Assembly (NCBI RefSeq): GCF_000482785.1
Contig: NZ_AXWS01000013.1
Location: 415,708-479,707, forward strand
DNA length: 64,000 nucleotides
Source: Derxia gummosa DSM 723
Lineage (GTDB): Bacteria; Pseudomonadota; Gammaproteobacteria; Burkholderiales; Burkholderiaceae_E
Direction of reading: 5' to 3'
A model generated the notes under the pieces. That model worked only from the letters and a program-made list of their open reading frames with translations, was not told where the DNA came from and did no database searches. Positions 43,251 to 52,289 of this stretch are shown piece by piece. Position numbers and translations under genes: made by a program. The number at the start of each line of letters is the position of its first letter. Position 1 is the first letter of the stretch.

Positions 43251-43682
43251 TCAGTCCTGGTCGAAGGGGGAGGGAAGGACGGCCGGCACGCGCACCTCGC
43301 CGTCGACGACGCGGGCCGGCACGCGCACGAGGCGCTCGCCCAGGCAGGGGCCGGCGAAGCACAGGCCGGTGCGCAGGTCGAAGTGGGCCGAATGCGCGTA
43401 GCAGACGAGGTGGCTGCCGTCGGCCGACAGGAAGCGGTCGCGGCGGTACTCCATCGGCAGGTGCTGGTGCGGGCAGTCGTTGAGCCAGACGAACACCTCG
43501 TCGCCCTGGCGCACGGCGCAGACGCGGTCGTGGTCGCCGTCGCGCAGCAGGCCGCGCGCGCCGCCGTCGGGCAGGTCGGCGAGGCGGCACAGGCGCTGCT
43601 CGGCGGCGCTGCAAGCGCTTGCGGGCGCGGCCGGCGCCGGGGCGCGGTCGGGCGGGGCGGTCATGGCCGGTGTGGCGGTCAC
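43251..43682 (-). CDS. Rieske [2Fe-2S] protein
   Basis: A 143-residue protein with a Rieske centre: C70-P-H72 (NDCPHQHLPMEY) and C94-Y-A-H97 (VCYAHSAHFD). The N-terminal 30 residues are Ala/Pro-rich. It starts with GTG overlapping the VOC stop (GTGA) or possibly at the ATG at 43664; the overlap is preferred since most genes here are coupled. It could be a ferredoxin serving an oxygenase elsewhere; no Rieske oxygenase alpha subunit or reductase is in the window. A TGCAAGCGCTTGCG site lies in its first codons. Operon A has no equivalent. Confidence 0.82.
   Translation of the reverse strand: MTATPAMTAPPDRAPAPAAPASACSAAEQRLCRLADLPDGGARGLLRDGDHDRVCAVRQGDEVFVWLNDCPHQHLPMEYRRDRFLSADGSHLVCYAHSAHFDLRTGLCFAGPCLGERLVRVPARVVDGEVRVPAVLPSPFDQD
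43610..43623. repeat. Recurring palindrome TGCAAGCGCTTGCG
   Basis: At the start of the Rieske gene, in a different reading frame (ASACS), so the motif is not tied to one peptide. Confidence 0.62.
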
Positions 43683-44611
43683 TCGCCCGGCGCCCACTTG
43701 GGCACGGCGTGAAACAGGAAGATCTGCGAGTTGTCCGAGCCGGGGTCGGCGCTGCGCGGCAGCCAGGCGTCGTCGTGCAGGTCCATGTCGGCGTCGATCT
43801 CCATCACCGCGCCGAAGGGGCTGTTGAAGTACCAGAAGTAGTTCGAGCCGAGGATGTGGCGGCCCGGCCCCCAGAAGCTCCTGTAGCCCTTGCGCACGAA
43901 CTCCCAGCCATGCTGGAGCACCTCGCCGGCCGAGCCGAGGTGGAACGTGAAGTGGTTGCAGCCGACCATGTGGTCGTTGAAGCTCTGGATCATGAACAGC
44001 GTGTGGTGGTCGTTCGTGCCGCCGGGGCGCATGAACGGACCGAGCTTGTTGAAGCGGTCGGTCACCACGAAGCCGAGCCTTGCGTAGAAGGCTTCGGCCT
44101 TCGCCACGTCGGGCACGAAGTACACGACATGCGACAGCGTGCGCGGCTTGATGACTTCGTCCGGATTCGCGGCGCAGTCGTTGGGCGCGCGGCCCGGCGG
44201 CTGGCCCGGCACGTTGAAGCCGAGCCGGCGCGCGTCGTAGGGCCTGCGGCGCGTGACGCGGAAGGCGATCGCGAAGCCGCCGTCGTCGATGCAGTGCAGC
44301 GTGCCGTCGGCGTCGTGCACCACCTCGCGGTCGGCGCGCAGCCTGGCGCCGATCGCGTCGAGCGTGGCCGGGTCGGCGACGCCGTAGAGCGTCTCGCGCA
44401 AGGACGGCGAATGCGCGCCGGGCGGCAGCGGCGGCAGCGCCGGATCGTCGCCGGGCCGCACGACGATGCCGGTGCCGTCGAGCGCGACGAACGTGCCGCC
44501 GCGCGCCGGATCCCAGTCCTGCTCGTCGAGGCCGTAGTCGAGCAGGTACTGGCGCGATGCTTCGAGGTCGTCCACGCCGAAGACGAGGAATTCGAGGCCG
44601 AGGATGTTCAT
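43679..44611 (-). CDS. VOC-superfamily extradiol-type ring-cleavage dioxygenase, operon B copy
   Basis: A 310-residue paralogue of the VOC enzyme at 2831-3784. The Fe ligands are H161 (LSHVVYF), H220 (NHFTFHL) and E271 (VMEIDADMD), all kept, as is GSNYFWYFNSPFG. It likely opens a hydroxylated ring with O2. The start is the ATG at 44611. It is translationally coupled to the Rieske gene. In both operons this enzyme is accompanied by the hydroxylase and the C-C hydrolase, but the gene order differs, so the operons have been rearranged since duplication. Confidence 0.84.
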   Translation of the reverse strand: MNILGLEFLVFGVDDLEASRQYLLDYGLDEQDWDPARGGTFVALDGTGIVVRPGDDPALPPLPPGAHSPSLRETLYGVADPATLDAIGARLRADREVVHDADGTLHCIDDGGFAIAFRVTRRRPYDARRLGFNVPGQPPGRAPNDCAANPDEVIKPRTLSHVVYFVPDVAKAEAFYARLGFVVTDRFNKLGPFMRPGGTNDHHTLFMIQSFNDHMVGCNHFTFHLGSAGEVLQHGWEFVRKGYRSFWGPGRHILGSNYFWYFNSPFGAVMEIDADMDLHDDAWLPRSADPGSDNSQIFLFHAVPKWAPGE

Positions 44612-44640
44612 GGTCTGTCTCCTGATGTGACGGGCGCGCG

Positions 44641-45597
44641 TCAGGGCCGCATCGCGCGCGTGATGAGTTCGTCGATCGAGGCGTCGGCGCCAAAGCCGAG
44701 CGCCTCGGCGCGCGGCGTGCGCAGCGGCGGATAGCGCGCGAACAGCCGCTCGATGAAGGGGTCGGGCGCGTAGGTGACGAGGTCGCGCCGGTCGGCGCCG
44801 AAGCGCGCGGTGAGCGTCTCGACCAGCTCGGCCACGCTGTGGCGGCGCACCGGCATCTGGTAGCTGCGGCGCGCATCGAGCGCGGCCGGATCGACGCAGG
44901 CGGCGTGCAGCAGGTTGTCGACGCAGCGGCCGACCGAGATCCACCAGGCCACGCCCTCGGGCGAGACCGGCACGGTCAGCGGCTCGCCGGCCGCGAGGCG
45001 CCAGAACAGCAGGCTCATGAAGGCCGAGAGCATTCCCGTGCCTTCGCCGGGCCGCGCCACCACGCCGGGCAGGCGCAGCGAGCAGCCCTCGATCCAGCCC
45101 TTGCGGCTTGCGTCGGCCACCAGGTATTCGCCCGCGAGCTTGTGCGCGCCGTAGCTCAGGCCGGGGTCGGGCAGCGTGGTTTCGTCCACCTTGGGCGGCA
45201 GATGCTCGCCGTACACGGCGATGGTGCTGGCGAAGACGAAGCGCGGCGCGCCGCCGCCGCCGGCGCGCACGCCGCGCAGGTCTTCGAGCAGGCCGAGCGT
45301 CGCGTCGAGGTTGATCGCGCGGCCCAGCTCGTAGTTCTTCTCGGCCGCGCCGCCGGGGATGCTCGCGAGGTGGAAGACGGCATCGACGCGCTCGCCATAG
45401 GCCGCGCGGCGCAGCGCCGGGTCGGCGATGCTGCCCGGAAGCTGCATCACGCGCGCATCTTCGGCCGACGCGGCGAAGCCGATGTCGAGCAGCGTCAGCT
45501 TTCCGACGCGCCGGCCGCCGAGCCCGTCGGCCAGCAGGCGGGCGACGAGCGCGCGGCCGACGAAGCCCTCGGCGCCGGTGACGATCACATGGGACAT
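44641..45597 (-). CDS. NAD-dependent epimerase/dehydratase-family dehydrogenase (DenD-like)
   Basis: A 318-residue extended SDR. The cofactor motif is VIVTGAEGFVGRALVARLL and the active site has Y-G-A-H-K (DPGLSYGAHKLAGEYLV) with the Ser/Thr of FASTIAVYG. The best fit is the D-erythronate dehydrogenase (DenD) branch, which oxidises the hydroxyl of a sugar acid, but other substrates are likely here. The ATG at 45597 has AAGGG about seven bases upstream, better than the ATG at 45612. It lies between the VOC dioxygenase gene and a CrtI-type oxidoreductase gene. Pathway role not established. Confidence 0.8.
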   Translation of the reverse strand: MSHVIVTGAEGFVGRALVARLLADGLGGRRVGKLTLLDIGFAASAEDARVMQLPGSIADPALRRAAYGERVDAVFHLASIPGGAAEKNYELGRAINLDATLGLLEDLRGVRAGGGGAPRFVFASTIAVYGEHLPPKVDETTLPDPGLSYGAHKLAGEYLVADASRKGWIEGCSLRLPGVVARPGEGTGMLSAFMSLLFWRLAAGEPLTVPVSPEGVAWWISVGRCVDNLLHAACVDPAALDARRSYQMPVRRHSVAELVETLTARFGADRRDLVTYAPDPFIERLFARYPPLRTPRAEALGFGADASIDELITRAMRP

Positions 45598-45691
45598 TGC
45601 AAGCCCTTTCATCAGGCAAGCCGCCCCCCTGGCCGTTAGGCGGCCATCTTGCGGGGCAGGGGGCGGGAAGGTGGAGGGAGCCGGGCGGGCG

Positions 45692-47539
45692 TCAGCCCTT
45701 GCGCAGCGGCAGCGTGGCGAGGAAGGCGAGCTTGCCGAGGCCGAGCAGCTTCAGGCCGGCGCGCGCCGAGCTGGCGTCGAGCCGTGCCTCCATCGGCATG
45801 GTCCCGAAGCTCTTGCCCTTGATGACCAGTTCGTTGCCGACGCGGTCGATCGCCTCGACATGCATCAGCTCCTCGTCGGCGGCGCCGCGCAGCACCATGC
45901 CGTCCTTGCGCACGGCGGCCGTCGTGCCCGGATTGCCGAGATCCTGGCGCGCGCCGGCGGCGACGCTGCCGAAGTCCATGCCGAGCTCCTCGAACATCCT
46001 GATGGCGGTCGCGCGGCCGGCGCCGTACACGCCGCCACCCGGATGCTGGAAGGGGCCGGCGAGGTAGAGCCGGTCGACGCCCGGCACGGTGAACTGGCCG
46101 AGGTCGGGCGTCGGGCGGTGGCCGGCGCTCTGGTAGAAGTAGGGCGCCACGCCGTGCAGGTCGCCGCGCATCATGCTGTTGGGGCTGGAGCGCTCCAGGT
46201 CGACCGGGCTGACGATGCTGCGCGCGACGATGTTGTCGCTCGTGAGGTTGGAGACGAACTGGCGGTAGTGGGCCAGCGACAGGTCGCCGATCTCCTCCTT
46301 GAACTCGTCCCAGTGGCGGCCGTTCCAGCGCGGGTCGGTCACCTTGTACGGTGCGAAGGTGATGCCGTGGAACATGCCCTTGCCGGCCGGCACGCGGGTC
46401 TTGTCGCCGATGCTCTCGTCGCCGCCCGCGCACAGGCGGCGCTCGGTGATGAGGCCGCGCTTGAGGTCGTCGAAGTCGGCCAGCATCTCGTCGAGACTGT
46501 CGGTCGCCATGAACTCCAGCATCGTCGCGTAGCCGACCTCCTCGCCCGCGTGGTACCTGCAGTTCTCCTTCAGGTCGTAGTGGCTGACCATGATCGAGAA
46601 CGGCGCGAGCGTCGCGCGCTCGGCGCGCCTGAGCACCGGCTCGGGCACGCCCTCGACGAAGCGGCGGATCACGTGCGGATGCAGCGCGCCGATCACCGCG
46701 TCGCGCGCCTCGATGCGCTCGCCGTCGGCGAGCAGCACGCCGCTCGCGCGGCCGTCGCGCACGAGGATCTGCGTCACCTCGGCATTGCAGCGCACCTCGC
46801 CGCCATGGCTCTCGATGCAGCGCACGAGCGACTCGGTGAGCTTGCCGCTGCCGCCGACCGGCTGGCTCACGCCGTAGGTGTGGATGATGCCGGGCATCAG
46901 CAGCACCCCCATGCCGGTGCCGAGTTCGTTCGGCGCCTGGAGGTTCTCGCTCACGAGACGCAGCAGGTGGATCTTGATGCGGTCGCTCTCGTAGAGCTGG
47001 TTCACGAGGTCGAGGCAGTCGCGGTTCATGTAGTCGAGCATGAGCCGGCCCTCGTCGGAGCGGTCGAGCATCGCCACCAGCTCGCCGAGCGGCGGTGGCG
47101 GCGTGTAGAGGCCCGGCATGAACATCCGGAGGATGCCCTGGCTCAGCTTGACGAACTCGCGGTAGGTGTCGGCGTCCTTCTGGCTCACCTTCGCGAAGCA
47201 CTCGCAGGTCTTGTCGATGTCCTTGTAGGTGAACAGCGCGGTCTGGTCCGGAAAGATCGTCGCGTGCGGCACCGGCGAGTAGTGGTACCTGAGCCCGTGC
47301 TGCGAGAGCAGGCCCAGCTCGTCCTGCCGCAGCATCGGATTGCCCTGGATCATGATGTGCACGCTGCTGTGCTCGTCATGCCAGTACCCGGGCGTGTTCA
47401 GCTCGCGCGTCGAGACGCCGCCGCCCGGCCAGGCCTTGCGTTCCAGCACCAGCACCTTCTTGCCGGCCTTCGCGAGATAGGCCGCGGCGACCAGCCCGTT
47501 GTGGCCGGCGCCCATCGCGACGATGTCGTAGTTGCTCAT
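45692..47539 (-). CDS. CrtI/retinol-saturase-family FAD oxidoreductase
   Basis: A 615-residue NAD(P)/FAD-binding protein of the phytoene-desaturase family. The N-terminal dinucleotide motif is MGAGHNGLVAAAYLAKAGKK and the C-terminal FAD motif LAGPFQHPGGGVYGAGRATA. It ends with about 90 extra residues not typical of CrtI. Family members desaturate or saturate hydrophobic substrates. No carotenoid genes occur nearby, so action on a cyclic or polyene pathway intermediate is more likely than carotenoid synthesis. The start is ATG at 47539. A 94-base gap separates it from the DenD-like gene, the largest in operon B. Confidence 0.78.
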   Translation of the reverse strand: MSNYDIVAMGAGHNGLVAAAYLAKAGKKVLVLERKAWPGGGVSTRELNTPGYWHDEHSSVHIMIQGNPMLRQDELGLLSQHGLRYHYSPVPHATIFPDQTALFTYKDIDKTCECFAKVSQKDADTYREFVKLSQGILRMFMPGLYTPPPPLGELVAMLDRSDEGRLMLDYMNRDCLDLVNQLYESDRIKIHLLRLVSENLQAPNELGTGMGVLLMPGIIHTYGVSQPVGGSGKLTESLVRCIESHGGEVRCNAEVTQILVRDGRASGVLLADGERIEARDAVIGALHPHVIRRFVEGVPEPVLRRAERATLAPFSIMVSHYDLKENCRYHAGEEVGYATMLEFMATDSLDEMLADFDDLKRGLITERRLCAGGDESIGDKTRVPAGKGMFHGITFAPYKVTDPRWNGRHWDEFKEEIGDLSLAHYRQFVSNLTSDNIVARSIVSPVDLERSSPNSMMRGDLHGVAPYFYQSAGHRPTPDLGQFTVPGVDRLYLAGPFQHPGGGVYGAGRATAIRMFEELGMDFGSVAAGARQDLGNPGTTAAVRKDGMVLRGAADEELMHVEAIDRVGNELVIKGKSFGTMPMEARLDASSARAGLKLLGLGKLAFLATLPLRKG

Positions 47540-47552
47540 GATCGTGGGGGAT

Positions 47553-48542
47553 TCAGCGTTGGGTGTTGCAGGGCACGAAGCGGTGGTCGATGGCACCGAA
47601 CACCGACTGTCCGTCGGCGCCGAAGGCCTCGAAGCTCAGGCGTTCGCCGTGGTGCAGGAAGGGCGTGACCGATTCTCCGGTGTCGATCTTCTCGACTGCC
47701 CGGCGTTCCGCGAGGCAGGCCGAGCCGACGCGGCGGTGGGCGCGGTTCGAGACCGTGCCGCTGCCGAGGATGAAGCCGGCGCGCAGGTTCCGGTTGTAGG
47801 CGATGTGGGCCAGCATCTGGCCGAAGCTCCAGTCCATCTCGCGCCCGTTGGGATGGCCGAACAGCTCGCCGTTGCGGCGCACCGTCAGGTCGAGATGCAC
47901 GCGGCCGTCGGCCCAGGCCTCGCCGAGTTCGTCGGGCGTGACGGCGACCGGGCCGAACACCGTCGCCGGCTTCGCGAGGATGAAGCCGAAGCCCATCTGC
48001 AGTTCGCGGAACAGGTGGGTCCGCATGCTGACGTCGTTCATGATCATCACGAGCCGGATGCGCGCCTGCGCCTCGGCGGCCGACGCGCCCATCGGGATGT
48101 CGTCGGTGATGACGGCGAACTCGCCCTCGAAGTCGGCGTTGTCGGCCTCGTCGGGAAACGGGTAGTCGTCGCGCGGGCCGGCGAAGTCGTCGGCCTGGCG
48201 CTGGATCAGCACCGGAATGCCCTCGGTCTTCTTCACGGTGAGGTGGTAGGCCTCTTCCATGATGTTGCCGTGGTTGAGGAAGGCCGAGGCGTCGATGAAC
48301 TGGTGGGCGCGCGGCAGCGGCGACATCGCCTGCGCCGCGTCGAACGCGAAGCTGTCGGCAGCGCGGCCGGCGTTGAGCGCGTCGTACAGGGCGGCGAGCG
48401 GCGCCTCGGCCGTGGCCCAGTGCTCGATCGCGGCTTGCAGCGTCGGCGCGATCGCGGCGGCATCGACCGCGCGCGCGAGGTCGCGCGACACGACGACGAG
48501 CCGGCCGTCGCGGCTGCCGTTGCGCAGGGTGGCGAGTTTCAT
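47553..48542 (-). CDS. FAH-superfamily hydrolase
   Basis: A 329-residue member of the fumarylacetoacetate hydrolase superfamily. The metal site is E139 and E141 (DFEGEFAVI) and D170 (MIMNDVSMR), and GSGTVSN is present. The family also holds hydrolases and decarboxylases of meta-cleavage routes. It is distinct from fahA at 36268: the sequence is shorter and lacks the DYTDFY segment. It likely works on an acylpyruvate or similar product after ring cleavage. It is 20 bases downstream of an SDR gene. Confidence 0.85.
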   Translation of the reverse strand: MKLATLRNGSRDGRLVVVSRDLARAVDAAAIAPTLQAAIEHWATAEAPLAALYDALNAGRAADSFAFDAAQAMSPLPRAHQFIDASAFLNHGNIMEEAYHLTVKKTEGIPVLIQRQADDFAGPRDDYPFPDEADNADFEGEFAVITDDIPMGASAAEAQARIRLVMIMNDVSMRTHLFRELQMGFGFILAKPATVFGPVAVTPDELGEAWADGRVHLDLTVRRNGELFGHPNGREMDWSFGQMLAHIAYNRNLRAGFILGSGTVSNRAHRRVGSACLAERRAVEKIDTGESVTPFLHHGERLSFEAFGADGQSVFGAIDHRFVPCNTQR

Positions 48543-48562
48543 TGGGGTCTCCTCCTTGCGGC

Positions 48563-49333
48563 TCAGGCCAGCGGCCGGCCGCCGTCGACCGGGATCACCG
48601 CCCCGGTCGTGAATGTCAGATGCGTGGCGGCGGCGATCACCGCGCCGGCCACTTCCTCGGGCAGTGCAAGCCTTTGCAGCGGCGTGCGCGCGGCCTGCTC
48701 GTCGCGCCAGGCCGGGTCAAGGCTCTTGACGAACTCGGTGTCGGCCAGGCCGGGCGACACCGACAGCACGCGCACCGCCGGCGCGAGCGCGCGGGCGAGC
48801 GACTTCGTCATGTTGTCGACCGCCGCCTTCGACGCGCAGTAGGCGACATTGCTGCCCATGGCCGTGACCGCCGCGATCGATGAGATGTTGACGACCAGGC
48901 CGGGCGCGCCCGCCGTGGCCGCCGTGCGCGCGAGCAGCGGATGCAGCGCGCGCAGCACCGCGAAGGGCCCGCGGACATTGGTCGCGAGGATCTCGTCGAA
49001 CAGCGCGTCGTCGAGCCCGGCCAGGTCGGCATGCGGCACGAAGCGCGTCGTGCCGGCGCAGTTCACGACGATGTCGCAGCGGCCCCAGCGCGCGTCCACG
49101 GCGCCGGCCAGCGCCGCGAGCGCCGCGCTGTCGGTGACCGGCGCGCGCAGCGCCGCGTGCGACTGGCCCGCGCCGCGCGCGAGACCCGCGACGAGTTCCG
49201 CCGCCGGCCCCTGCGAGCGGTTGTAGCCGACGCCGACCGACGCGCCGGCGGCCGCCAGCCCGGCGCAGATCGCCGCGCCGATGCCGCCCGCGCCGCCGGT
49301 CACGACCGCGACCTTGCCCGCGAGCGCGCTCAC
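48563..49333 (-). CDS. SDR-family oxidoreductase
   Basis: A 256-residue classical SDR with TGGAGGIG (12-19), NCAG (91-94), S151/S152 (VNISSIAAV), Y165-CASK169 and VSPG. The GTG start at 49333 overlaps the stop of the HisD-like gene (GTGA). It probably oxidises or reduces an alcohol or ketone together with the HisD-like and DenD-like enzymes. A TGCAAGCCTTTGCA palindrome lies in its LQRLA codons. Substrate unknown. Confidence 0.87.
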   Translation of the reverse strand: MSALAGKVAVVTGGAGGIGAAICAGLAAAGASVGVGYNRSQGPAAELVAGLARGAGQSHAALRAPVTDSAALAALAGAVDARWGRCDIVVNCAGTTRFVPHADLAGLDDALFDEILATNVRGPFAVLRALHPLLARTAATAGAPGLVVNISSIAAVTAMGSNVAYCASKAAVDNMTKSLARALAPAVRVLSVSPGLADTEFVKSLDPAWRDEQAARTPLQRLALPEEVAGAVIAAATHLTFTTGAVIPVDGGRPLA

Positions 49334-50622
49334 GCCGGCGTCCCTTCGGGCTTGAGGCGGCGCACGCGGATGTCGGCCTGCTCCTTGTGGCCGCTCATGT
49401 GTTCGTAGCCGCACAGGCGCGAGCAGTATTCGCCGACCATCACGCTGGCTTCGTCGGTCAGCACGCGCTGGTAGGTGTGGGTCTTGATGAACTTGCCGAC
49501 CCACAGCCCGCCCGTGTAGCGGCCGGCGCCCTGCGTGGGGAGCGTGTGGTTGGTGCCGATCACCTTGTCGCCGTAGCTCACGTTGGTGCGGTGGCCGAGG
49601 AAGAGCGCGCCGTAGCGCGTCATGCGCTGGAGGTACCAGTCGGGGTCCTTCGTCATGACCTGCACATGCTCGGAGCACAGGCGCTCGGCTTCCTGCAGCG
49701 CTTCCTCGTCGCTGTCGCACAGGATGATCTCGCCGTAGTCGCACCACGAGACGCTGGCCACCGGCGCGGTGTCGAGGCGCGCGAGCACCTTGTCGATCGC
49801 GGCCGGCAGCTCGGCGGCGATGGTCTTGCTGGTCGTGATGCAGTAGGCCGGCGAGGTCGGGCCGTGCTCGGCCTGGCCGAGCAGGTCGACCGCGACAAGC
49901 TCGGCATCGACCGAGTCGTCGCAGATCACCATCGTCTCGGTCGGGCCCGCGAACAGGTCGATGCCGACGCGGCCGAACAGCTGGCGCTTGGCCTCGGCCA
50001 CGAAGGCGTTGCCGGGGCCGACGATCATGTCCACCGGCGCGATGCTCTCGGTGCCGATCGCCATCGCCGCGACCGCCTGCACGCCGCCGAGGCAGTAGAT
50101 CTCGTCGGCGCCGGCCAGATGCATCGCGGCGACGATCTCGGGGCAGGGCCGGCCCTCGAACGGCGGCGCGCAGGCGATCACGCGCTTGACGCCCGCGACC
50201 TTGGCCGTCAGCACGCTCATGTGCGCCGAGGCGATCAGCGGGTACTTGCCGCCGGGGATGTAGCAGCCGACCGAGTTCATCGGGATGTTGCGATGGCCGA
50301 GCACGACGCCGGGCAGGGTCTCGACTTCCACATCCTTGAGCGAGTCGCGCTGCACCTGGGCGAAGCGGCGGATCTGGGCCTGGGCGAAGCGGATGTCGTC
50401 GAGCGCCTTCTCGGGCACGGCGGCGATGCAGGCGGCGATCTCCTCGGCGCCCAGGCGGAAGCTCGCGGGCTGCCACTTGTCGAACTTCGCGCTGTACTCG
50501 CGCACGGCTTCGTCGCCGCGCGTCTCGATGTCCTTGAGGATGGCCTCGACGGTGGCGCGCACCTGGGCGTTCATGTCGGCCTTCACCTCGGCGGGCTTGC
50601 CTTGCTTGATGTGCTGGATCAC
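49330..50622 (-). CDS. HisD-like NAD-dependent alcohol dehydrogenase
   Basis: A 430-residue member of the histidinol dehydrogenase family. The Zn site is preserved: Q250 and H253 (GQAEHGP), D352 ([14 protein letters not shown]) and a C-terminal His near [11 protein letters not shown]; the catalytic E318-H319 (CSEHVQ) are also present. No other histidine genes are near, so a catabolic relative such as the sulfopropanediol dehydrogenase group, which oxidises a primary alcohol to a carboxylate, fits better. The start is GTG at 50622 with AAGGAG seven bases before it. Role within operon B is inferred: oxidation of an alcohol side chain. Confidence 0.86.
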   Translation of the reverse strand: MIQHIKQGKPAEVKADMNAQVRATVEAILKDIETRGDEAVREYSAKFDKWQPASFRLGAEEIAACIAAVPEKALDDIRFAQAQIRRFAQVQRDSLKDVEVETLPGVVLGHRNIPMNSVGCYIPGGKYPLIASAHMSVLTAKVAGVKRVIACAPPFEGRPCPEIVAAMHLAGADEIYCLGGVQAVAAMAIGTESIAPVDMIVGPGNAFVAEAKRQLFGRVGIDLFAGPTETMVICDDSVDAELVAVDLLGQAEHGPTSPAYCITTSKTIAAELPAAIDKVLARLDTAPVASVSWCDYGEIILCDSDEEALQEAERLCSEHVQVMTKDPDWYLQRMTRYGALFLGHRTNVSYGDKVIGTNHTLPTQGAGRYTGGLWVGKFIKTHTYQRVLTDEASVMVGEYCSRLCGYEHMSGHKEQADIRVRRLKPEGTPA

Positions 50623-50654
50623 GGGGGTCTCCTTGCGGTGGACGGGGATGGGCC

Positions 50655-51100
<446 letters not shown>

Positions 51101-51104
<4 letters not shown>

Positions 51105-52267
51105 GGCGTCGGGTCGTGGGGCTGGGGGAGGAAATCGGCGGCGGCGAGGGTGCGCACACGATCTGCGTCGATGCGCGCCCAGGCGTCGGTACGCATCACG
51201 TCGAGCGCCGCGGCGCGAGCGTCGATCGCGGCGATGAAGCGCGCGTGGGCGGCGGCACGGCGCAGGCTCGGGCCGCCGGCGTCGAGGTGGTGGCCGGGCG
51301 CGAGCGGCAGGCGCTGCACGAGCCAGTCGGCATCGGCGCCGCGCACGAGCACGGGGGCGGCGCTGTCGATGGTCCGCAGCGGCGCGGGCAGCGCGGCGGC
51401 CGGCGCGACGCGGCCCTCGGGCGCGCGGCGCATCGCGTCGTCGTCGCCGTGGCGTGCGACGAGGCGGGCGAAGGCGGCGTCGCGCGCGGCCGGATCGGCG
51501 ACGCGGGCAAGGTCGGCGCGCCAGGCGTCGAGGCGGCGGCGCCGGACCTCGCGCGCGGCGGGCGCGAGCGGACGGCCGTCGGCGTCGCGCGCCGCAAGGC
51601 GCAGGTAACGCAGGCGCACGAGCCCTTGCGCCTCGGCCCAGGCCAGCACCTCGGCATCGGACAGCACTTCGCCGTCCTCGCCATAGCGCGCGGCGAACAG
51701 CCGCTCGCCGAGCAGGTCGAGCCGGCCGAGGCGATCGAGCACGTCTTCCGACACGTACATGCGGGCGACGATGCGCAGGTACTCGCCTAGGCCGCCGTAC
51801 TGGCGGATCGCCGCGTCGCGGCGGCGCGCGAAGGCGACTTCGTCATCGGCGGTGATCGTGATGCCGGCGGCGGCCGCCTCGGCCTCGATCGCGCGCACGC
51901 GGCGCGCCTGGTGCTCGGCGGCCGCGAGCAGGTCGGCGGCGGCGGGCAGCGCGGGCGGCGGGGCCAGCACGTCGTCGTCGGCAACTGCATGCGCTTGGAC
52001 GAACTGCCGCATCCAGAACAGGCATTCGGGCCAGAGCACAGGCGACTCGCCGACGCGCAGCACCGCCGTCGTGGCGGACAGCGCGGAGCCGTCCTGGCCC
52101 GTGGCCGTGCCGGCGACCGGCGCGGCGGCGATCACGGCGGGCGTGGTCGCGGTCGCGGCGGCGGCATCGGGCGCCGCGACCGCCTCGGCCCGCGCCGCCC
52201 CGAAGGGCAGCGCGAACGCCAGGGCGAGCGCGGCGGCGAGCCGGCGCGGCTGCGGTGGGCGGTTCAT
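51101..52267 (-). CDS. Exported PpiC/SurA-like peptidyl-prolyl isomerase or chaperone
   Basis: A 388-residue protein with a signal peptide ([17 protein letters not shown]), an Ala-rich linker, a helical SurA-like N-domain ([20 protein letters not shown], then [20 protein letters not shown]) and a diverged parvulin-like C-terminal half. SurA-type proteins fold outer-membrane and exported proteins. It is encoded 22 bases upstream of the exported beta-helix gene and directly before the envelope genes, so a dedicated folding role is plausible. Family assignment rests on pattern only; no close named homologue is recognised. Confidence 0.6.
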
Positions 52268-52289
52268 CGTCGCTCTCCGGCCCGTCGGG

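Noticed and set aside
45692-47539. Carotenoid biosynthesis gene crtI
   Set aside because: No other carotenoid genes are near and the C-terminal extension is atypical; a catabolic relative is more likely.
49330-50622. Histidine biosynthesis hisD
   Set aside because: It lies in a catabolic operon with no other his genes, so it is treated as a HisD-like dehydrogenase.
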